From Pseudozobellia sp. WGM2 (GTDB lineage Bacteria; Bacteroidota; Bacteroidia; Flavobacteriales; Flavobacteriaceae), in the NCBI RefSeq assembly GCF_017810075.1, contig NZ_JADNYK010000004.1, positions 434,001 to 498,000 on the forward strand: a DNA stretch of 64,000 nt. The letters are read 5' to 3'. How positions within the stretch are numbered: position 1 is the first letter of the stretch; every line of letters begins with the position of its first letter. Of the stretch, positions 1 through 9,561 are shown one piece after another. A model generated the notes under the pieces. It did not search any database, was not told the DNA's origin, and worked only from the letters and a program-made list of their open reading frames with translations. Made by a program: the position numbers and the translations under genes.

Positions 1-1632
1 CTCGTCGTGAAACCTGATTTCTACCAACCCCGTCAATTTTCTAGCAAAATCAAGATATTCCGTTTTAAAAGTTACGGTATACAACTGAAGCGCCGCCTTA
101 GCTAAAAATGAGTAATCTTCCAAAAAACCTTCTTTCTGTTGGCTTCCCTTTTTATAAGTATGAACAAGAGATTCATTTTGGTACGAATTCTTTTTTAAGT
201 ATTGGAATATGTTTTCGGCTTCCGATAGAAATGATTTTTGACCGAATGCCTTGTAAGCATCTACCAGCCCGGTTATGAGTAAAGCGTTCCATGAAGTAAT
301 GATCTTATCGTCAGTGCTCGGTCGGGTTCTTTTTGCCCTGGCTTTCATTAATTTCTTTTTCCATTCAGATTTAGCGGCATTCAATACATTGCCAGTTATT
401 TCATTTTGCGCAATGAAATCTGAGTCGCTCATGATTCTACGTAAGACATGATTTCCATCTTCCCATACCGTGTCATCAGCAATGTCATAATACGAAGCAA
501 ATAAATTAAAACCATCCCCTAAAATTGTTTTTAACTCTTCTTGCTTCCAAACATAGAACTTACCTTCTTCCCCGTCGCTATCGGCATTTAAAGCCGCGTA
601 ATAGCCCCCACTATTATTTTTCATTTCATTTTTCAAAAAATCGATAGTCTCCCAGACTACATTTTTATACTCCATTTTCTTGAAAATTGTATATGCCTTC
701 GAATACAGGCTTAGCGCCTGTGCATTGTCATAGAGCATTTTTTCAAAGTGAGGAACTTTCCACTCTGAATCTACACTATAGCGGTAAAATCCTCCTCCTA
801 TATGATCATTGATGCCCCCCAAGGCCATTTGATCTAAAGAGTTTTCTACATGGGCCTTTGCTTGCTCATCCTCTGAAAGGGCAGCATAATCAAGTAAAAA
901 GCTAAGATTAGACGGAATCATAAACTTTTGAGAACCCGTATCGCCGCCTTTTTCGAGATCCCAATTAGCTCTCCATTTTTCTACACTATGGTTCAATGCT
1001 TCTTTGGAAAGAAGGGAAAAATCACTAGATGGTTGTATGAGATTTGTTTCTGCTATTCCGCCAGCGACCATATCGGCATATTCGGCTGCTTTATCGGGGT
1101 CGTTCCTATAGAGCTCATTAATTTTAGTCAAGACCTGCGTCCACTGCTCTTTGGTATGATACGTACCCCCATATAAAGGTTTTCCATTGGGTAAAGTAAT
1201 GACATTTAAAGGCCAACCCCCATTACCTGAAATCAATTGAAGGGCCGTCATGTAAATCTGGTCGACATCAGGGCGTTCTTCACGGTCTACTTTGATGTTA
1301 ATAAAATTTTCGTTCATGACCTTGGCCACCTCTTCATCTTCAAAGGTCTCCTCTTCCATCACATGGCACCAATGGCACGAAGAATAACCTATGCTGACCA
1401 ATACCAGCTTATCCTCTTTTTTGGCATCATCCAGCGCATTTTGGCTCCATGGTCGCCAATTTACCGGGTTATGTGCATGCTGTAATAAATAAGGACTCGT
1501 CTCATCAACCAGGGCATTCGTGAATTTATGCTCCACGGTTTTTTCAGATTCTTGATTCTCTTTACATGAATAAAATGAAGTGAACACAAGAATCATCAAT
1601 ATGATGAGGCGTCTGGAATAATTAAATTGCAT
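1..1632 (-). CDS. DUF255 thioredoxin-fold lipoprotein (YyaL/SPATA20-like), 3' end outside window
   Basis: The frame is open from an ATG at 1632 down to base 1 with no stop, giving the first 544 residues. Family members are usually near 680-700 residues, so the C-terminus lies beyond the left edge. The N-terminus is a lipoprotein signal with lipobox FYSC (Cys23). The family signature [14 protein letters not shown] lies at residues 46-59 and a thioredoxin-type CHWC motif at Cys86-Cys89. Further on, [10 protein letters not shown] and [12 protein letters not shown] match the alpha/alpha-barrel part of the family. Family knowledge: an N-terminal thioredoxin-like domain joined to a six-hairpin glycosidase-like domain; the biochemical role is not settled. 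The lipobox predicts attachment to the envelope, whereas many homologues are cytoplasmic. Identification is firm; function is unknown. Confidence 0.9.
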   Translation of the reverse strand, partial: MQFNYSRRLIILMILVFTSFYSCKENQESEKTVEHKFTNALVDETSPYLLQHAHNPVNWRPWSQNALDDAKKEDKLVLVSIGYSSCHWCHVMEEETFEDEEVAKVMNENFINIKVDREERPDVDQIYMTALQLISGNGGWPLNVITLPNGKPLYGGTYHTKEQWTQVLTKINELYRNDPDKAAEYADMVAGGIAETNLIQPSSDFSLLSKEALNHSVEKWRANWDLEKGGDTGSQKFMIPSNLSFLLDYAALSEDEQAKAHVENSLDQMALGGINDHIGGGFYRYSVDSEWKVPHFEKMLYDNAQALSLYSKAYTIFKKMEYKNVVWETIDFLKNEMKNNSGGYYAALNADSDGEEGKFYVWKQEELKTILGDGFNLFASYYDIADDTVWEDGNHVLRRIMSDSDFIAQNEITGNVLNAAKSEWKKKLMKARAKRTRPSTDDKIITSWNALLITGLVDAYKAFGQKSFLSEAENIFQYLKKNSYQNESLVHTYKKGSQQKEGFLEDYSFLAKAALQLYTVTFKTEYLDFARKLTGLVEIRFHDE

Positions 1633-1691
1633 AGTAATTTTATATCTGTCGAAAATACAATATTTACCGACCGAAACGTCGGCAAACAGAT

Positions 1692-3080
1692 TCATTCGCT
1701 AATGAATGTGGATGCCGGAAGTCCCGCCCCATTGAATAAGTTGGGTTCGGCAGTATTACTAAACGCAAATCTTACATTGACTGGTTGAGGCACATTCTTT
1801 GAAGAAACAATCACCTTGTCATTTTTTATAGTAGCTTTCGCCGGATGGTACTTTCCATCTGAACCTGCAACTTCAAAGTGGGTGAGTTTTTTTCCTCTAA
1901 CCATCAAGCCCTCTGCATGGTCAAAAGTTACCTCAACCTTTTTGCCATCTATTTGATGCTTTTTAAAAAGTGGACCGTTCACCTCATCCTCATAACTCTT
2001 ATACGTTTTTTTCAAGGCCAAATTGGCCAATCTCAAACCAACGTCTTGCTTGTTAGGCGGGTGAATATCATTTACAGTTGCAATATCGCTTACGACCACC
2101 ATACCAGAGTTTGGTATAACCTCCAATGCTTCTCGCTGAACATTTCTCAAATGGGCACCCTCTTCTGGATTGTCATATTTATAAGGCGCAATTTGTACAT
2201 AGTAAAATGGAAAATTATAACCCCAAGCTTTTCGCCAAGAACCGACCATCTCTGAAAACATTTTCTTGTAATGTGCATGCCGACTTACATTCGATTCACC
2301 TTGATACCAAATTGTACCGGCAATTTTAAAAGGCGTCAAAGCATGCACCATGCCGTTATAAAGAAATGACGGTGTAACAGGACTCCAAGGAGTGTCTTCC
2401 AGATTTTTTGCCACTTCTCTCAAATCATCATTTTCATCAAAAACAGATTTCGTGGCCCATACTTCGGCTGGTGAGCCGCCCCAAGCATTATCAATAAGAC
2501 CTACGGGAATATTAAGCTCTTCTTGCAACCTTCGTGCAAAAAAATAGGCAACCGCACTAAAATCTTTCATGGTTTCCGGAGTACATTCATCCCACCTTCC
2601 AGGAAGGTTTTCTTGAGGATGTTCAGAAGTTCTACGGGGTACCGTAAAAAATCGTATGTTGGGGTAATTGGCATTCTCTATTTCGTACTGGGCGTTATCG
2701 ATTCCAGCGGAAGTAGTTGCGCTCCATTGCATATTCGACTGACCAGAACATACCCACACTTCTCCAATCAAAACATTTTTTAAAACCACTTCATTCTCAT
2801 CACCTTTAATGGTAATGGTATAAGGGCCTCCTGCTTCGGGAGTGGAAACTTCGATTTCCCATTTTGCAGCAATAGACGTTTCAACTTGATATTTTTTTGA
2901 ATTCCAGCTGGTGGTAATTTGCACTTTTTCACCTGTATTTGCCCAGCCCCAAAGCTTTACATTTTCATTGCGTTGTAATACCATTCCGTCTGACAAGACG
3001 TTCGGCAAAGTCACCTCTGCAATACTAAGTTGGGTCGAACAAACAAACAATAAGGTGATAATAAAATGATGGAGCTTCAT
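1692..3080 (-). CDS. Sialate O-acetylesterase-like carbohydrate esterase (SASA/SGNH fold)
   Basis: 462 residues with a signal peptide ([21 protein letters not shown]), so periplasmic or surface exposed. The SGNH-type nucleophile motif GQSNMQWS places the catalytic serine at Ser115. IWYQGESN and, further on, DIHPPNK provide the other conserved blocks, the latter with the likely catalytic His. The family removes O-acetyl groups from sialic acids or, in marine Bacteroidota, more often from acetylated plant and algal glycans. No sialidase, neuraminate lyase or sialic acid transporter is in the window, so deacetylation of an acetylated polysaccharide fragment is the likelier role. It stands alone, divergent from the oxidoreductase gene at 3195 with 114 bp between them. 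Family assignment is firm; substrate is inferred. Confidence 0.88.
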   Translation of the reverse strand: MKLHHFIITLLFVCSTQLSIAEVTLPNVLSDGMVLQRNENVKLWGWANTGEKVQITTSWNSKKYQVETSIAAKWEIEVSTPEAGGPYTITIKGDENEVVLKNVLIGEVWVCSGQSNMQWSATTSAGIDNAQYEIENANYPNIRFFTVPRRTSEHPQENLPGRWDECTPETMKDFSAVAYFFARRLQEELNIPVGLIDNAWGGSPAEVWATKSVFDENDDLREVAKNLEDTPWSPVTPSFLYNGMVHALTPFKIAGTIWYQGESNVSRHAHYKKMFSEMVGSWRKAWGYNFPFYYVQIAPYKYDNPEEGAHLRNVQREALEVIPNSGMVVVSDIATVNDIHPPNKQDVGLRLANLALKKTYKSYEDEVNGPLFKKHQIDGKKVEVTFDHAEGLMVRGKKLTHFEVAGSDGKYHPAKATIKNDKVIVSSKNVPQPVNVRFAFSNTAEPNLFNGAGLPASTFISE

Positions 3081-3194
3081 GATAGATTTAAATTATTTTC
3101 AGCTTAAATATATCGATTATATCCATATTTATTGGGGCGCCTCTATTTGATTAGATTTAGATATCTTTAGAATCAACTTAAACTCACTTTTAGA

Positions 3195-4568
3195 ATGCCA
3201 AGCAAGAACATATACATCAACCGTCGCAATTTTTTAAAAGGAACATCCGCTGCCATAGCGTTATCCACATTCGGTGCCTACGGAATTGATTTAATGCATC
3301 GCGAAAAACCTTTGAGGGTAGGACTTATTGGCACTGGATGGTATGGTAAAAGCGACCTATTCCGTTTAATGCAGGTCGCCAATATTGACGTAGTGTCGCT
3401 CTGTGATGTCGATAAGAAAATGCTTGCTGAAGCCTCAGAACTGGTCAGTCAACGTCAGAAGTCGGGAAAAAAGCCTAAAACTTTTTCTGACTACAAGAAA
3501 ATGCTTTTCGAAAAAGACTTGGATATTGTTCTTATCGGCTCTCCCGACCACTGGCATGCACTACAGGGTATTGAGGCTATGAAAGCAGGTGCACACGTCT
3601 ACCTTCAGAAACCCATAAGTGTCGATGTTGTTGAGGGTGAGGCTTTAATAGTGGCCGCACAAAAGTATAACAAGGTAATACAAGTGGGTACCCAGCGCAA
3701 AAGTACTCCGCACCTTGTCGAAGCCAAAAAAAACATTGTAGATGCTGGGCTTTTAGGTAAAGTTTCTCATGTAGAAATTTGCTGTTATTATCACATGCGC
3801 GACACTAAAAACCGACCAGAAGCACCCATACCTGATTTTTTCGACTATGATATGTGGACAGGGCCCGCCCCCATGCGTGAATTTGACGGCTTGCCACATC
3901 GTAGATGGCGGGCTTTTATGGAGTACGGTAATGGAATCGTAGGTGATATGTGCGTGCATATGTTAGATACCGTTCGGTGGATGCTCGACCTCGGTTGGCC
4001 AAAACGAATCAGTTCAACAGGCGGTATTTATGTACAAAAAGATGCCAAGGCCAATATAACCGACACTCAAAATGCGGTATTCGAATTTGAGGAACTAGAG
4101 TGTATTTGGAAACATAGATCATGGGGTACCCCACCAGACCCTGAATACCCTTGGGCCTTTAAAATTTATGGCGAAAAGGGAACGCTTAAAGGAAGTGTTA
4201 TGCAATACGAGTTTATCCCAGTTGGAGATGGAAAAAAAATTCAAAAAGATGTTATCTATGAACGGGAGAAATATCCTGAAGATTTAACCGAAAAGGATAT
4301 TGAATTGCATGCCGCACCTGCTACAAGAGGCCATATGCTAGATTTTTTGTCCGCCATCGAAACAGGTGAAAAGCCGGTCGCCAATATTCAAGAAGGTCAT
4401 ATTTCTACAGCAAGCTGTATATTGGCCAATATGGCACTACAACTTCAAAGACCCTTATCTTATGACCAAGAGAAGCAAATCGTTTTAAATGACCCAGAAG
4501 CTACGAAACTTTTACAACGGAGTTATCGGGAAGGTTGGGAACACCCACTTCCTAAAATGTTTAATTGA
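3195..4568 (+). CDS. Tat-exported Gfo/Idh/MocA family oxidoreductase
   Basis: 457 residues. The N-terminus carries a twin-arginine motif RRNFLKG at residues 10-16 and a short hydrophobic stretch, so export in folded form with bound NAD(P) is expected. The Rossmann fold begins at LRVGLIGTGWYGKSD. The usual EKP motif is QKP here (YLQKPISVDV), a variant common in Bacteroidota exported members. DHWHA and GDMCVHMLDTVRWML belong to the C-terminal domain. Known relatives oxidise or epimerise sugars, or act as NAD-dependent glycosidases through 3-keto intermediates. The substrate cannot be read from sequence. The gene is divergent from the esterase at 3080 and followed by 234 bp without a gene, so it is probably monocistronic. 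Confidence 0.88.
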   Translation: MPSKNIYINRRNFLKGTSAAIALSTFGAYGIDLMHREKPLRVGLIGTGWYGKSDLFRLMQVANIDVVSLCDVDKKMLAEASELVSQRQKSGKKPKTFSDYKKMLFEKDLDIVLIGSPDHWHALQGIEAMKAGAHVYLQKPISVDVVEGEALIVAAQKYNKVIQVGTQRKSTPHLVEAKKNIVDAGLLGKVSHVEICCYYHMRDTKNRPEAPIPDFFDYDMWTGPAPMREFDGLPHRRWRAFMEYGNGIVGDMCVHMLDTVRWMLDLGWPKRISSTGGIYVQKDAKANITDTQNAVFEFEELECIWKHRSWGTPPDPEYPWAFKIYGEKGTLKGSVMQYEFIPVGDGKKIQKDVIYEREKYPEDLTEKDIELHAAPATRGHMLDFLSAIETGEKPVANIQEGHISTASCILANMALQLQRPLSYDQEKQIVLNDPEATKLLQRSYREGWEHPLPKMFN

Positions 4569-4739
4569 TAAAAATTTCTCGCAAAACAATATCTGCTGAA
4601 TTTACAGAGCAAGAATTTATTACATTTTTATGTATCGGAGTATTATTAGTCTTACTCTCTAATCTTGTGTAAATACTTAATGAACAAAGGGACATATTTT
4701 CTATTCCTTAATTTATTTAAAATACAGAAGTCAACTTTT

Positions 4740-4768
4740 TTTGTTAATAATTTAATTCTTCATATTTG
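4740..4768 (+). promoter_or_regulatory. Candidate Bacteroidetes-type promoter for gmd-fcl
   Basis: TTTG at 4740-4743 and CATATTTG at 4761-4768, separated by 17 bases, resemble the -33 (TTTG) and -7 (TAnnTTTG) elements of Bacteroidota promoters; the -7 box deviates at its first base. It lies 34 bases before the gmd start. The rest of the 4569-4802 gap shows nothing else recognisable. Confidence 0.35.
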
Positions 4769-4802
4769 TGCAATTAATTTAAACAACCAATCTTCTTAGC
4801 AA

Positions 4803-5915
4803 ATGAAAAAGTGTTTGATTACAGGTATAACAGGTCAGGATGGAGCCTATTTGGCCGAATTTTTATTGAAAAAGGGTTATCAGGTACATGGCCTAAAACG
4901 AAGATCTTCTCTTTTCAATACTGATAGAATTGATCACCTATATCAAGATCCACATGTAGAAAACCGCAATCTACATTTGCATTACGGTGATATGACCGAT
5001 AGCACCAACCTTATTCGACTGATTCAAGAAATTCAACCCGATGAAATCTATAACTTGGCCGCTATGAGCCATGTTGCAGTATCGTTTGAAACCCCAGAAT
5101 ATACGGCGAATGCCGATGGAATCGGAACACTTAGAATTTTGGATGCCGTAAGACTTTTAGGTCTAGAAAAAAAGACTAGAATTTATCAAGCTTCAACTTC
5201 TGAACTTTATGGTAAGGTTCAAGAGGTTCCTCAGTCTGAAACTACTCCGTTTTATCCACGTAGCCCTTATGCGGTTGCGAAAATGTATGCCTATTGGATT
5301 ACAGTGAACTATCGAGAAGCTTACGGTATGTATGCTTGCAACGGCATTCTTTTTAATCACGAATCTCCTATTCGAGGGGAGACTTTTGTAACCAGAAAAA
5401 TTACCCGTGCCGCTTCTAAAATTGCTTTAGGCCTTCAAGACAAGGTTTACTTGGGTAACTTAGATGCCAAAAGAGATTGGGGACATGCAAAGGACTATGT
5501 TCGAATGATGTGGATGATTCTTCAAGCTGAAGAAGCTGAAGATTGGGTAATCGCTACAGGAAAAACGACTACGGTTCGTGATTTTGTCAAAATGAGTTTT
5601 GGCGAAGCAGGAATTGAAGTGGAATTTAAAGGTGAAGGTGTTGACGAAAGAGGTTATGTAAAAGCTTGCAACAACCCTGATTACCAGTTAGAAATAGGCA
5701 GTGAAGTTGTTTCGGTTGACCCAAGATACTTTAGACCGACTGAAGTAGACTTATTGATTGGAGATCCAACTAAAGCAAACACAAAATTGGGGTGGATTCC
5801 TAAATATGAGTTGGCCGATCTGGTCAAAGACATGATGCAAAGTGATTTGAAATTGATGAAGAAAGACACTTATTTGAAAGAAGGTGGCTATCGCATCATG
5901 AACTACTTCGAATAA
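4803..5915 (+). CDS. gmd: GDP-mannose 4,6-dehydratase
   Basis: 370 residues, the usual full length. It converts GDP-D-mannose to GDP-4-keto-6-deoxy-D-mannose, the first step of GDP-L-fucose synthesis in the cytoplasm. The extended short-chain dehydrogenase signature is clear: GITGQDG at residues 8-14 binds the NADP pyrophosphate, STSELYG (131-137) holds the catalytic Thr/Glu, and SPYAVAK gives the Tyr156-Lys160 pair. [15 protein letters not shown] is typical of Gmd. It is followed after 5 bases by fcl, so the two make a co-transcribed pathway. GDP-fucose could feed a capsule, O-antigen-like glycan or surface glycoprotein. No fucosyltransferase is adjacent; the nearest glycosyltransferase is at 15670 on the other strand. 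Confidence 0.96.
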   Translation: MKKCLITGITGQDGAYLAEFLLKKGYQVHGLKRRSSLFNTDRIDHLYQDPHVENRNLHLHYGDMTDSTNLIRLIQEIQPDEIYNLAAMSHVAVSFETPEYTANADGIGTLRILDAVRLLGLEKKTRIYQASTSELYGKVQEVPQSETTPFYPRSPYAVAKMYAYWITVNYREAYGMYACNGILFNHESPIRGETFVTRKITRAASKIALGLQDKVYLGNLDAKRDWGHAKDYVRMMWMILQAEEAEDWVIATGKTTTVRDFVKMSFGEAGIEVEFKGEGVDERGYVKACNNPDYQLEIGSEVVSVDPRYFRPTEVDLLIGDPTKANTKLGWIPKYELADLVKDMMQSDLKLMKKDTYLKEGGYRIMNYFE

Positions 5916-5920
5916 AAAAG

Positions 5921-7003
5921 ATGGATAAGAGTTCCAAAATTTATATTGCCGGACATAGAGGTCTTGTAGGTAGCGCCATTTTAAAACAACTCAAGGCTCA
6001 AGGATTTTCAAATTTCGTATTGAAAACCCATTCTGAGCTTGATTTGGTCGATGCCAATGCCGTAGCTACTTTTTTCGCAAAAGAAAAACCGGATTACGTT
6101 TTCTTAGCTGCGGCCAAAGTTGGAGGCATTGTTGCAAACAATACTTATAGAGGAGATTTTATTTATGCCAATTTAATGATACAGAACAATGTAGTTCATC
6201 ATAGCTATCTTAATGGGGTAAAAAAATTGTTGTTCTTGGGAAGTACATGTATTTATCCGAAGGAATGTGCGCAGCCGATGAAAGAAGATTATCTTCTGAC
6301 GGACACCTTAGAGTATACCAATGAACCTTATGCAATTGCAAAAATAGCAGGAATCAAACTCTGTGAGAGCTATAATTTGCAGTACGGTACCAATTTCATT
6401 TCAGTAATGCCTACCAATCTTTACGGGCCGAATGACAACTTCGATTTAGAAAAATCACACGTATTACCTGCCTTAATTCGAAAAATGCATTTAGGCAAGG
6501 CATTAGAGAACCAAGATTGGACCACTATTCGAAAAGATTTAAACGCGAGACCCATTGAAACTGTTGATGGAAGCGCTGACGAATCGGCAATCAAGACTAT
6601 GTTGGGTAAATATGGAATAGTTGCCAAAGAAAATGGAATCGCCGTAGAAATTTGGGGCAGTGGTAAACCCATGCGAGAGTTTCTTTGGTCTGAAGATATG
6701 GCTGAAGCTTGTATTTTCATCATGCAAAACCGCAATTTTGATGACACCTATGAATCGGGTCAAAAAGAAATTCGCAATACCCATATTAATATCGGTACAG
6801 GTAAAGATGTCTCGATTAAAGAGTTGGCCGAAATGATAAAGGCTATGGTCGGTTTTGAAGGTGCCTTACAGTTCAATGCCGATAAACCAGATGGCACTAT
6901 GAAAAAACTGACCGATGTTAGCAAACTACATGGGTTGGGCTGGAAACACAATATAGAACTACAAGACGGACTGAACCAGATGTATTCTTGGTATAATAGT
7001 TAA
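5921..7003 (+). CDS. fcl: GDP-L-fucose synthase (GDP-4-keto-6-deoxymannose 3,5-epimerase/4-reductase)
   Basis: 360 residues. It epimerises C3 and C5 of the Gmd product and reduces C4 with NADPH to give GDP-L-fucose. GHRGLVGSAI (11-20) is the nucleotide-binding loop, GSTCIYP carries the active Ser108, and Tyr137-Lys141 (EPYAIAK) are the catalytic pair. Residues about 190-225 form an insertion relative to the shorter E. coli enzyme (near 320 residues), which is common in Bacteroidota homologues. It starts 5 bases after gmd and ends at a hairpin terminator at 7029-7057, so this is a closed two-gene operon. Confidence 0.96.
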   Translation: MDKSSKIYIAGHRGLVGSAILKQLKAQGFSNFVLKTHSELDLVDANAVATFFAKEKPDYVFLAAAKVGGIVANNTYRGDFIYANLMIQNNVVHHSYLNGVKKLLFLGSTCIYPKECAQPMKEDYLLTDTLEYTNEPYAIAKIAGIKLCESYNLQYGTNFISVMPTNLYGPNDNFDLEKSHVLPALIRKMHLGKALENQDWTTIRKDLNARPIETVDGSADESAIKTMLGKYGIVAKENGIAVEIWGSGKPMREFLWSEDMAEACIFIMQNRNFDDTYESGQKEIRNTHINIGTGKDVSIKELAEMIKAMVGFEGALQFNADKPDGTMKKLTDVSKLHGLGWKHNIELQDGLNQMYSWYNS

Positions 7004-7028
7004 TCTTGACCAAAAATCCATAAATAAA

Positions 7029-7057
7029 AATGGGCCAATTGATGTTGGCGCATTTTT
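7029..7057. terminator. Bidirectional intrinsic terminator between fcl and the GH105/sulfatase operon
   Basis: ATGGGCCAA (7030-7038) pairs with TTGGCGCAT (7045-7053) with one internal G-G mismatch and a 6-base loop. T's follow on the plus strand (7053-7057) and A's precede it, giving a T-run on the minus strand. Two operons converge here, so one hairpin can end both. Confidence 0.7.
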
Positions 7058-7061
7058 CAAT

Positions 7062-8372
7062 TTAGGCGTATTTTCTGTTCTTACGTTTACACAGTTTATT
7101 GGCTTCAGAATCGCCTTTAAATTTTTCCTTTACGGGATCCCATTTTAATGGCCTACCCAATTCATAAGCGATATTTGCAACATTACAAACCGTTGCAGAG
7201 CGATGACCTGTTTCGACATCACAAATAGTTTCGCCTTGATTGCGAATAGCGGTCAACCAATCTTCGTAGTGATTGCCCCTATCGTTAAAAAGTTCTTTGG
7301 GGTCACCGCCTTCCGGCATTAAAATATTGGCGGGTGTAGTTTCCAGAAAACCCCTACTTACATCCATAGTGCCTTCTGTTCCAATGAAACGGACGGCCCA
7401 TTTTCTACCGAAATCCTCATGTACCATTTCAATTCCGTTTTCATAGAACATCTGTAGACCGCGAACGGCATTCGGGTCTTTAGGAGGAATATAGCTTACC
7501 GGCCCTGTTCTATCCATACCCAAACACCATTGAGCAATATCGAACATATGTGCGCCCCAATCGGAGAGAATTCCACCGCCAGTCTCTTTAAAATCTCGCC
7601 AATCAGGGTACTTATCTACCACCTCTGGCGCAACAGTATGGTGATAAGTCAACAAGGGCGCAGGACCACACCAAAGATTCCAATCGATTCCGGCGGGTGT
7701 AGGTTCTACAGGTAAATCATATGCTCTAGCAGGGTCGCCAACATTCACCAAAACCTTTTTGATATCCCCCAATTTACCCGAACTAACAATTTCTTGGGCC
7801 TTTTTAAATCTTTCCCAAGAGCGCTGCATACTTCCGACCTGAAGAACGGTGTTGTTTTTCTTCGCCGCATCGACCATCATTCTACCCTCAACAATCGTAT
7901 TGGTCAAGGGTTTTTCACAGTACACATCTTTTCCGGCATTCATGGCATCAATAGATTGTATGGCATGCCAGTGATCAGGGGTAGCTACTACGATACCATC
8001 GATATTTTTATCTTCTAACATTTCCCCGTAGTGTAAATACGTTTTTACTCCGTTGTACCCTTTAACATTTCTTTTCTCAGCATAATACCCTTCGACGATA
8101 GTTTTAAAACGTTCCATTTTAGATGTCCACACATCACTCCCGGCCACCACTTGCGCCTGAGTTTCACCTGTGAAACGATTGGAAAGAATACTACCTTGTT
8201 TACCCAAACCGATATAACCTAAATTGATTTTGTCGTTTGGTGCTATAAAACCACGCCCAAGTACATGTCGGGGCACAATGGTGACCAAACCGGCCGCTAG
8301 GGCACTATTTCGTAAAAATTTTCTTCTAGAAAGAACAGATTCGGTAGAATTACTTTTCTTTTTCCTTTTCAT
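7062..8372 (-). CDS. Tat-exported Gfo/Idh/MocA family oxidoreductase
   Basis: 436 residues. A twin-arginine motif SRRKFLR lies near residues 15-21, followed by the hydrophobic NSALAAGLVTIVP, so it should be exported folded. INLGYIGLGKQGS is the Rossmann glycine loop and DVYCEKPLTNTI contains the canonical EKP. GGGILSDWGAHMFDIAQWCL belongs to the C-terminal catalytic sheet. It starts 18 bases after the GH105 gene and is the last gene of an operon with the sulfatase/GH78 fusion. It may therefore act on the sugar released there, such as rhamnose or a keto-uronate; this is inference. It shares the family but not close sequence with the plus-strand copy at 3195 (QKP rather than EKP). Confidence 0.88.
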   Translation of the reverse strand: MKRKKKSNSTESVLSRRKFLRNSALAAGLVTIVPRHVLGRGFIAPNDKINLGYIGLGKQGSILSNRFTGETQAQVVAGSDVWTSKMERFKTIVEGYYAEKRNVKGYNGVKTYLHYGEMLEDKNIDGIVVATPDHWHAIQSIDAMNAGKDVYCEKPLTNTIVEGRMMVDAAKKNNTVLQVGSMQRSWERFKKAQEIVSSGKLGDIKKVLVNVGDPARAYDLPVEPTPAGIDWNLWCGPAPLLTYHHTVAPEVVDKYPDWRDFKETGGGILSDWGAHMFDIAQWCLGMDRTGPVSYIPPKDPNAVRGLQMFYENGIEMVHEDFGRKWAVRFIGTEGTMDVSRGFLETTPANILMPEGGDPKELFNDRGNHYEDWLTAIRNQGETICDVETGHRSATVCNVANIAYELGRPLKWDPVKEKFKGDSEANKLCKRKNRKYA

Positions 8373-8390
8373 ATTTGATTCTTTAGGGTT

Positions 8391-9509
8391 CTATTTGTTG
8401 AGTTTTAAAATTTCGCTACCCGCAAGTAGAAAAGCGCCTGTTCCGAAATTTTGCCAGCTATCTGCCGATGCAGGTTCGGGGCTGGCCCCTATATCTTGTA
8501 CCCAACCGACCATTCCGTCTTCTTGTTGGCATTTTTGAAGGGCATGCCAAGCTTTGGTCACCACCGGAGTGTATTCTTTTTTGTTTAAAATACCGTTATT
8601 AATTCCCCAAGTGAGGGCGTAGGTATAGAAACCGCTACCGCTGACCTCACCATGGTCATATGATTCTGGTGAAAGTAGGCTTGTACGCCATAAACCATCA
8701 GAATGCTGTACCGATTTAATTTTTGTAGCCATTTCTTTGTACAGGTTCAGGTAAAAATCTCGATGTTCGTAATCTTCTGGCATATCTTCTAAAATCAATG
8801 CAAGACCGCCAATAACCCAACCATTTCCTCTAGACCAAAAAATCTTTTTCCCGTTTTCTTCTTTCATATCTTCAGCAGTTCCCTTCCAGAGAAATCGTAT
8901 ATCCCTAGCAAAAAGATGTTCCTCTTTATCATACAATAAGTCATAGGTTTCCATATAGAGTTTGTGCATCTCATCAAGGTACTTTTGTTCTCCTGTAAGC
9001 TTGGCATATACCGTAAGTACTGGCGGAGCCATAAACAAAGCATCGCACCACCACCACAAAATTTGCTGGTCTTTGCCTTCTATACCTTCCCTCCATGGGT
9101 GTGGTCTGTACAAGTGGTCAAGTATAAATTTTTCGGTAGGTTCTAAATCTACCATGCCTTTACGAATTTCATTAGCATAGAGATAGGTATATGAGATAAT
9201 GATATCATCGGCGTGATAAAAACGGTCCCAAGGTTTCCATTCGTTTTCATAACCCATTGTTTTTAAAGCTGCCGAAAAAATTGGATTTTTGGTAGACTCA
9301 TGTGCTTTGGAAACTCCTACATAATAGGCTCCGTTCGTCCAGTCTGTTGGGGAAGAAGTAAAAATCGGATGTTGTTCTTGCCATTCCATAGCCTTGACCA
9401 TCGAACTTTCCACATTTTTGGAATCTATTTTTTGAGCAGTCATCAAGGTTATCGATACAATCGGCAAAAGCCTGAGAACGTATTTCATTAAGCGTAAAAC
9501 GTGAACCAT
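8391..9509 (-). CDS. GH105 unsaturated rhamnogalacturonyl/glucuronyl hydrolase
   Basis: 372 residues, the normal size for GH105. The family hydrates and removes the 4,5-unsaturated uronic acid that polysaccharide lyases leave at the non-reducing end. Visible blocks are [16 protein letters not shown], with the presumed catalytic Asp, and [15 protein letters not shown], typical of the six-hairpin barrel. The N-terminus is a signal peptide; translation could start at 9509 or seven codons later at 9488 (MKYVLRLL). I kept 9509 because its upstream region is A/T-rich as usual for Bacteroidota starts, while that of 9488 is not. It lies 52 bases after the sulfatase/GH78 gene. With those two activities it fits processing of unsaturated-uronate/sulfated-rhamnose oligosaccharides. 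Confidence 0.87.
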   Translation of the reverse strand: MVHVLRLMKYVLRLLPIVSITLMTAQKIDSKNVESSMVKAMEWQEQHPIFTSSPTDWTNGAYYVGVSKAHESTKNPIFSAALKTMGYENEWKPWDRFYHADDIIISYTYLYANEIRKGMVDLEPTEKFILDHLYRPHPWREGIEGKDQQILWWWCDALFMAPPVLTVYAKLTGEQKYLDEMHKLYMETYDLLYDKEEHLFARDIRFLWKGTAEDMKEENGKKIFWSRGNGWVIGGLALILEDMPEDYEHRDFYLNLYKEMATKIKSVQHSDGLWRTSLLSPESYDHGEVSGSGFYTYALTWGINNGILNKKEYTPVVTKAWHALQKCQQEDGMVGWVQDIGASPEPASADSWQNFGTGAFLLAGSEILKLNK

Positions 9510-9561
9510 AAAATTGAGTTTTTGTATTTGAATTGATTTAGATTTTATGAAAATAAGATAT

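Noticed and set aside
928-1485. Two plus-strand open frames of 82 codons each
   Set aside because: They lie antisense to the DUF255 gene, which has clear family motifs and an uninterrupted frame; the plus-strand translations show no domain and no start context.
1667-1682. CCGAC/GTCGG hairpin after the sialate esterase-like gene
   Set aside because: Five base pairs with no following T-run on either strand; too weak to call a terminator.
1692-3080. Sialic acid catabolism suggested by the O-acetylesterase name
   Set aside because: No sialidase, NanA, NanE or sialic acid transporter is present; the SASA domain is widely used on other acetylated glycans.
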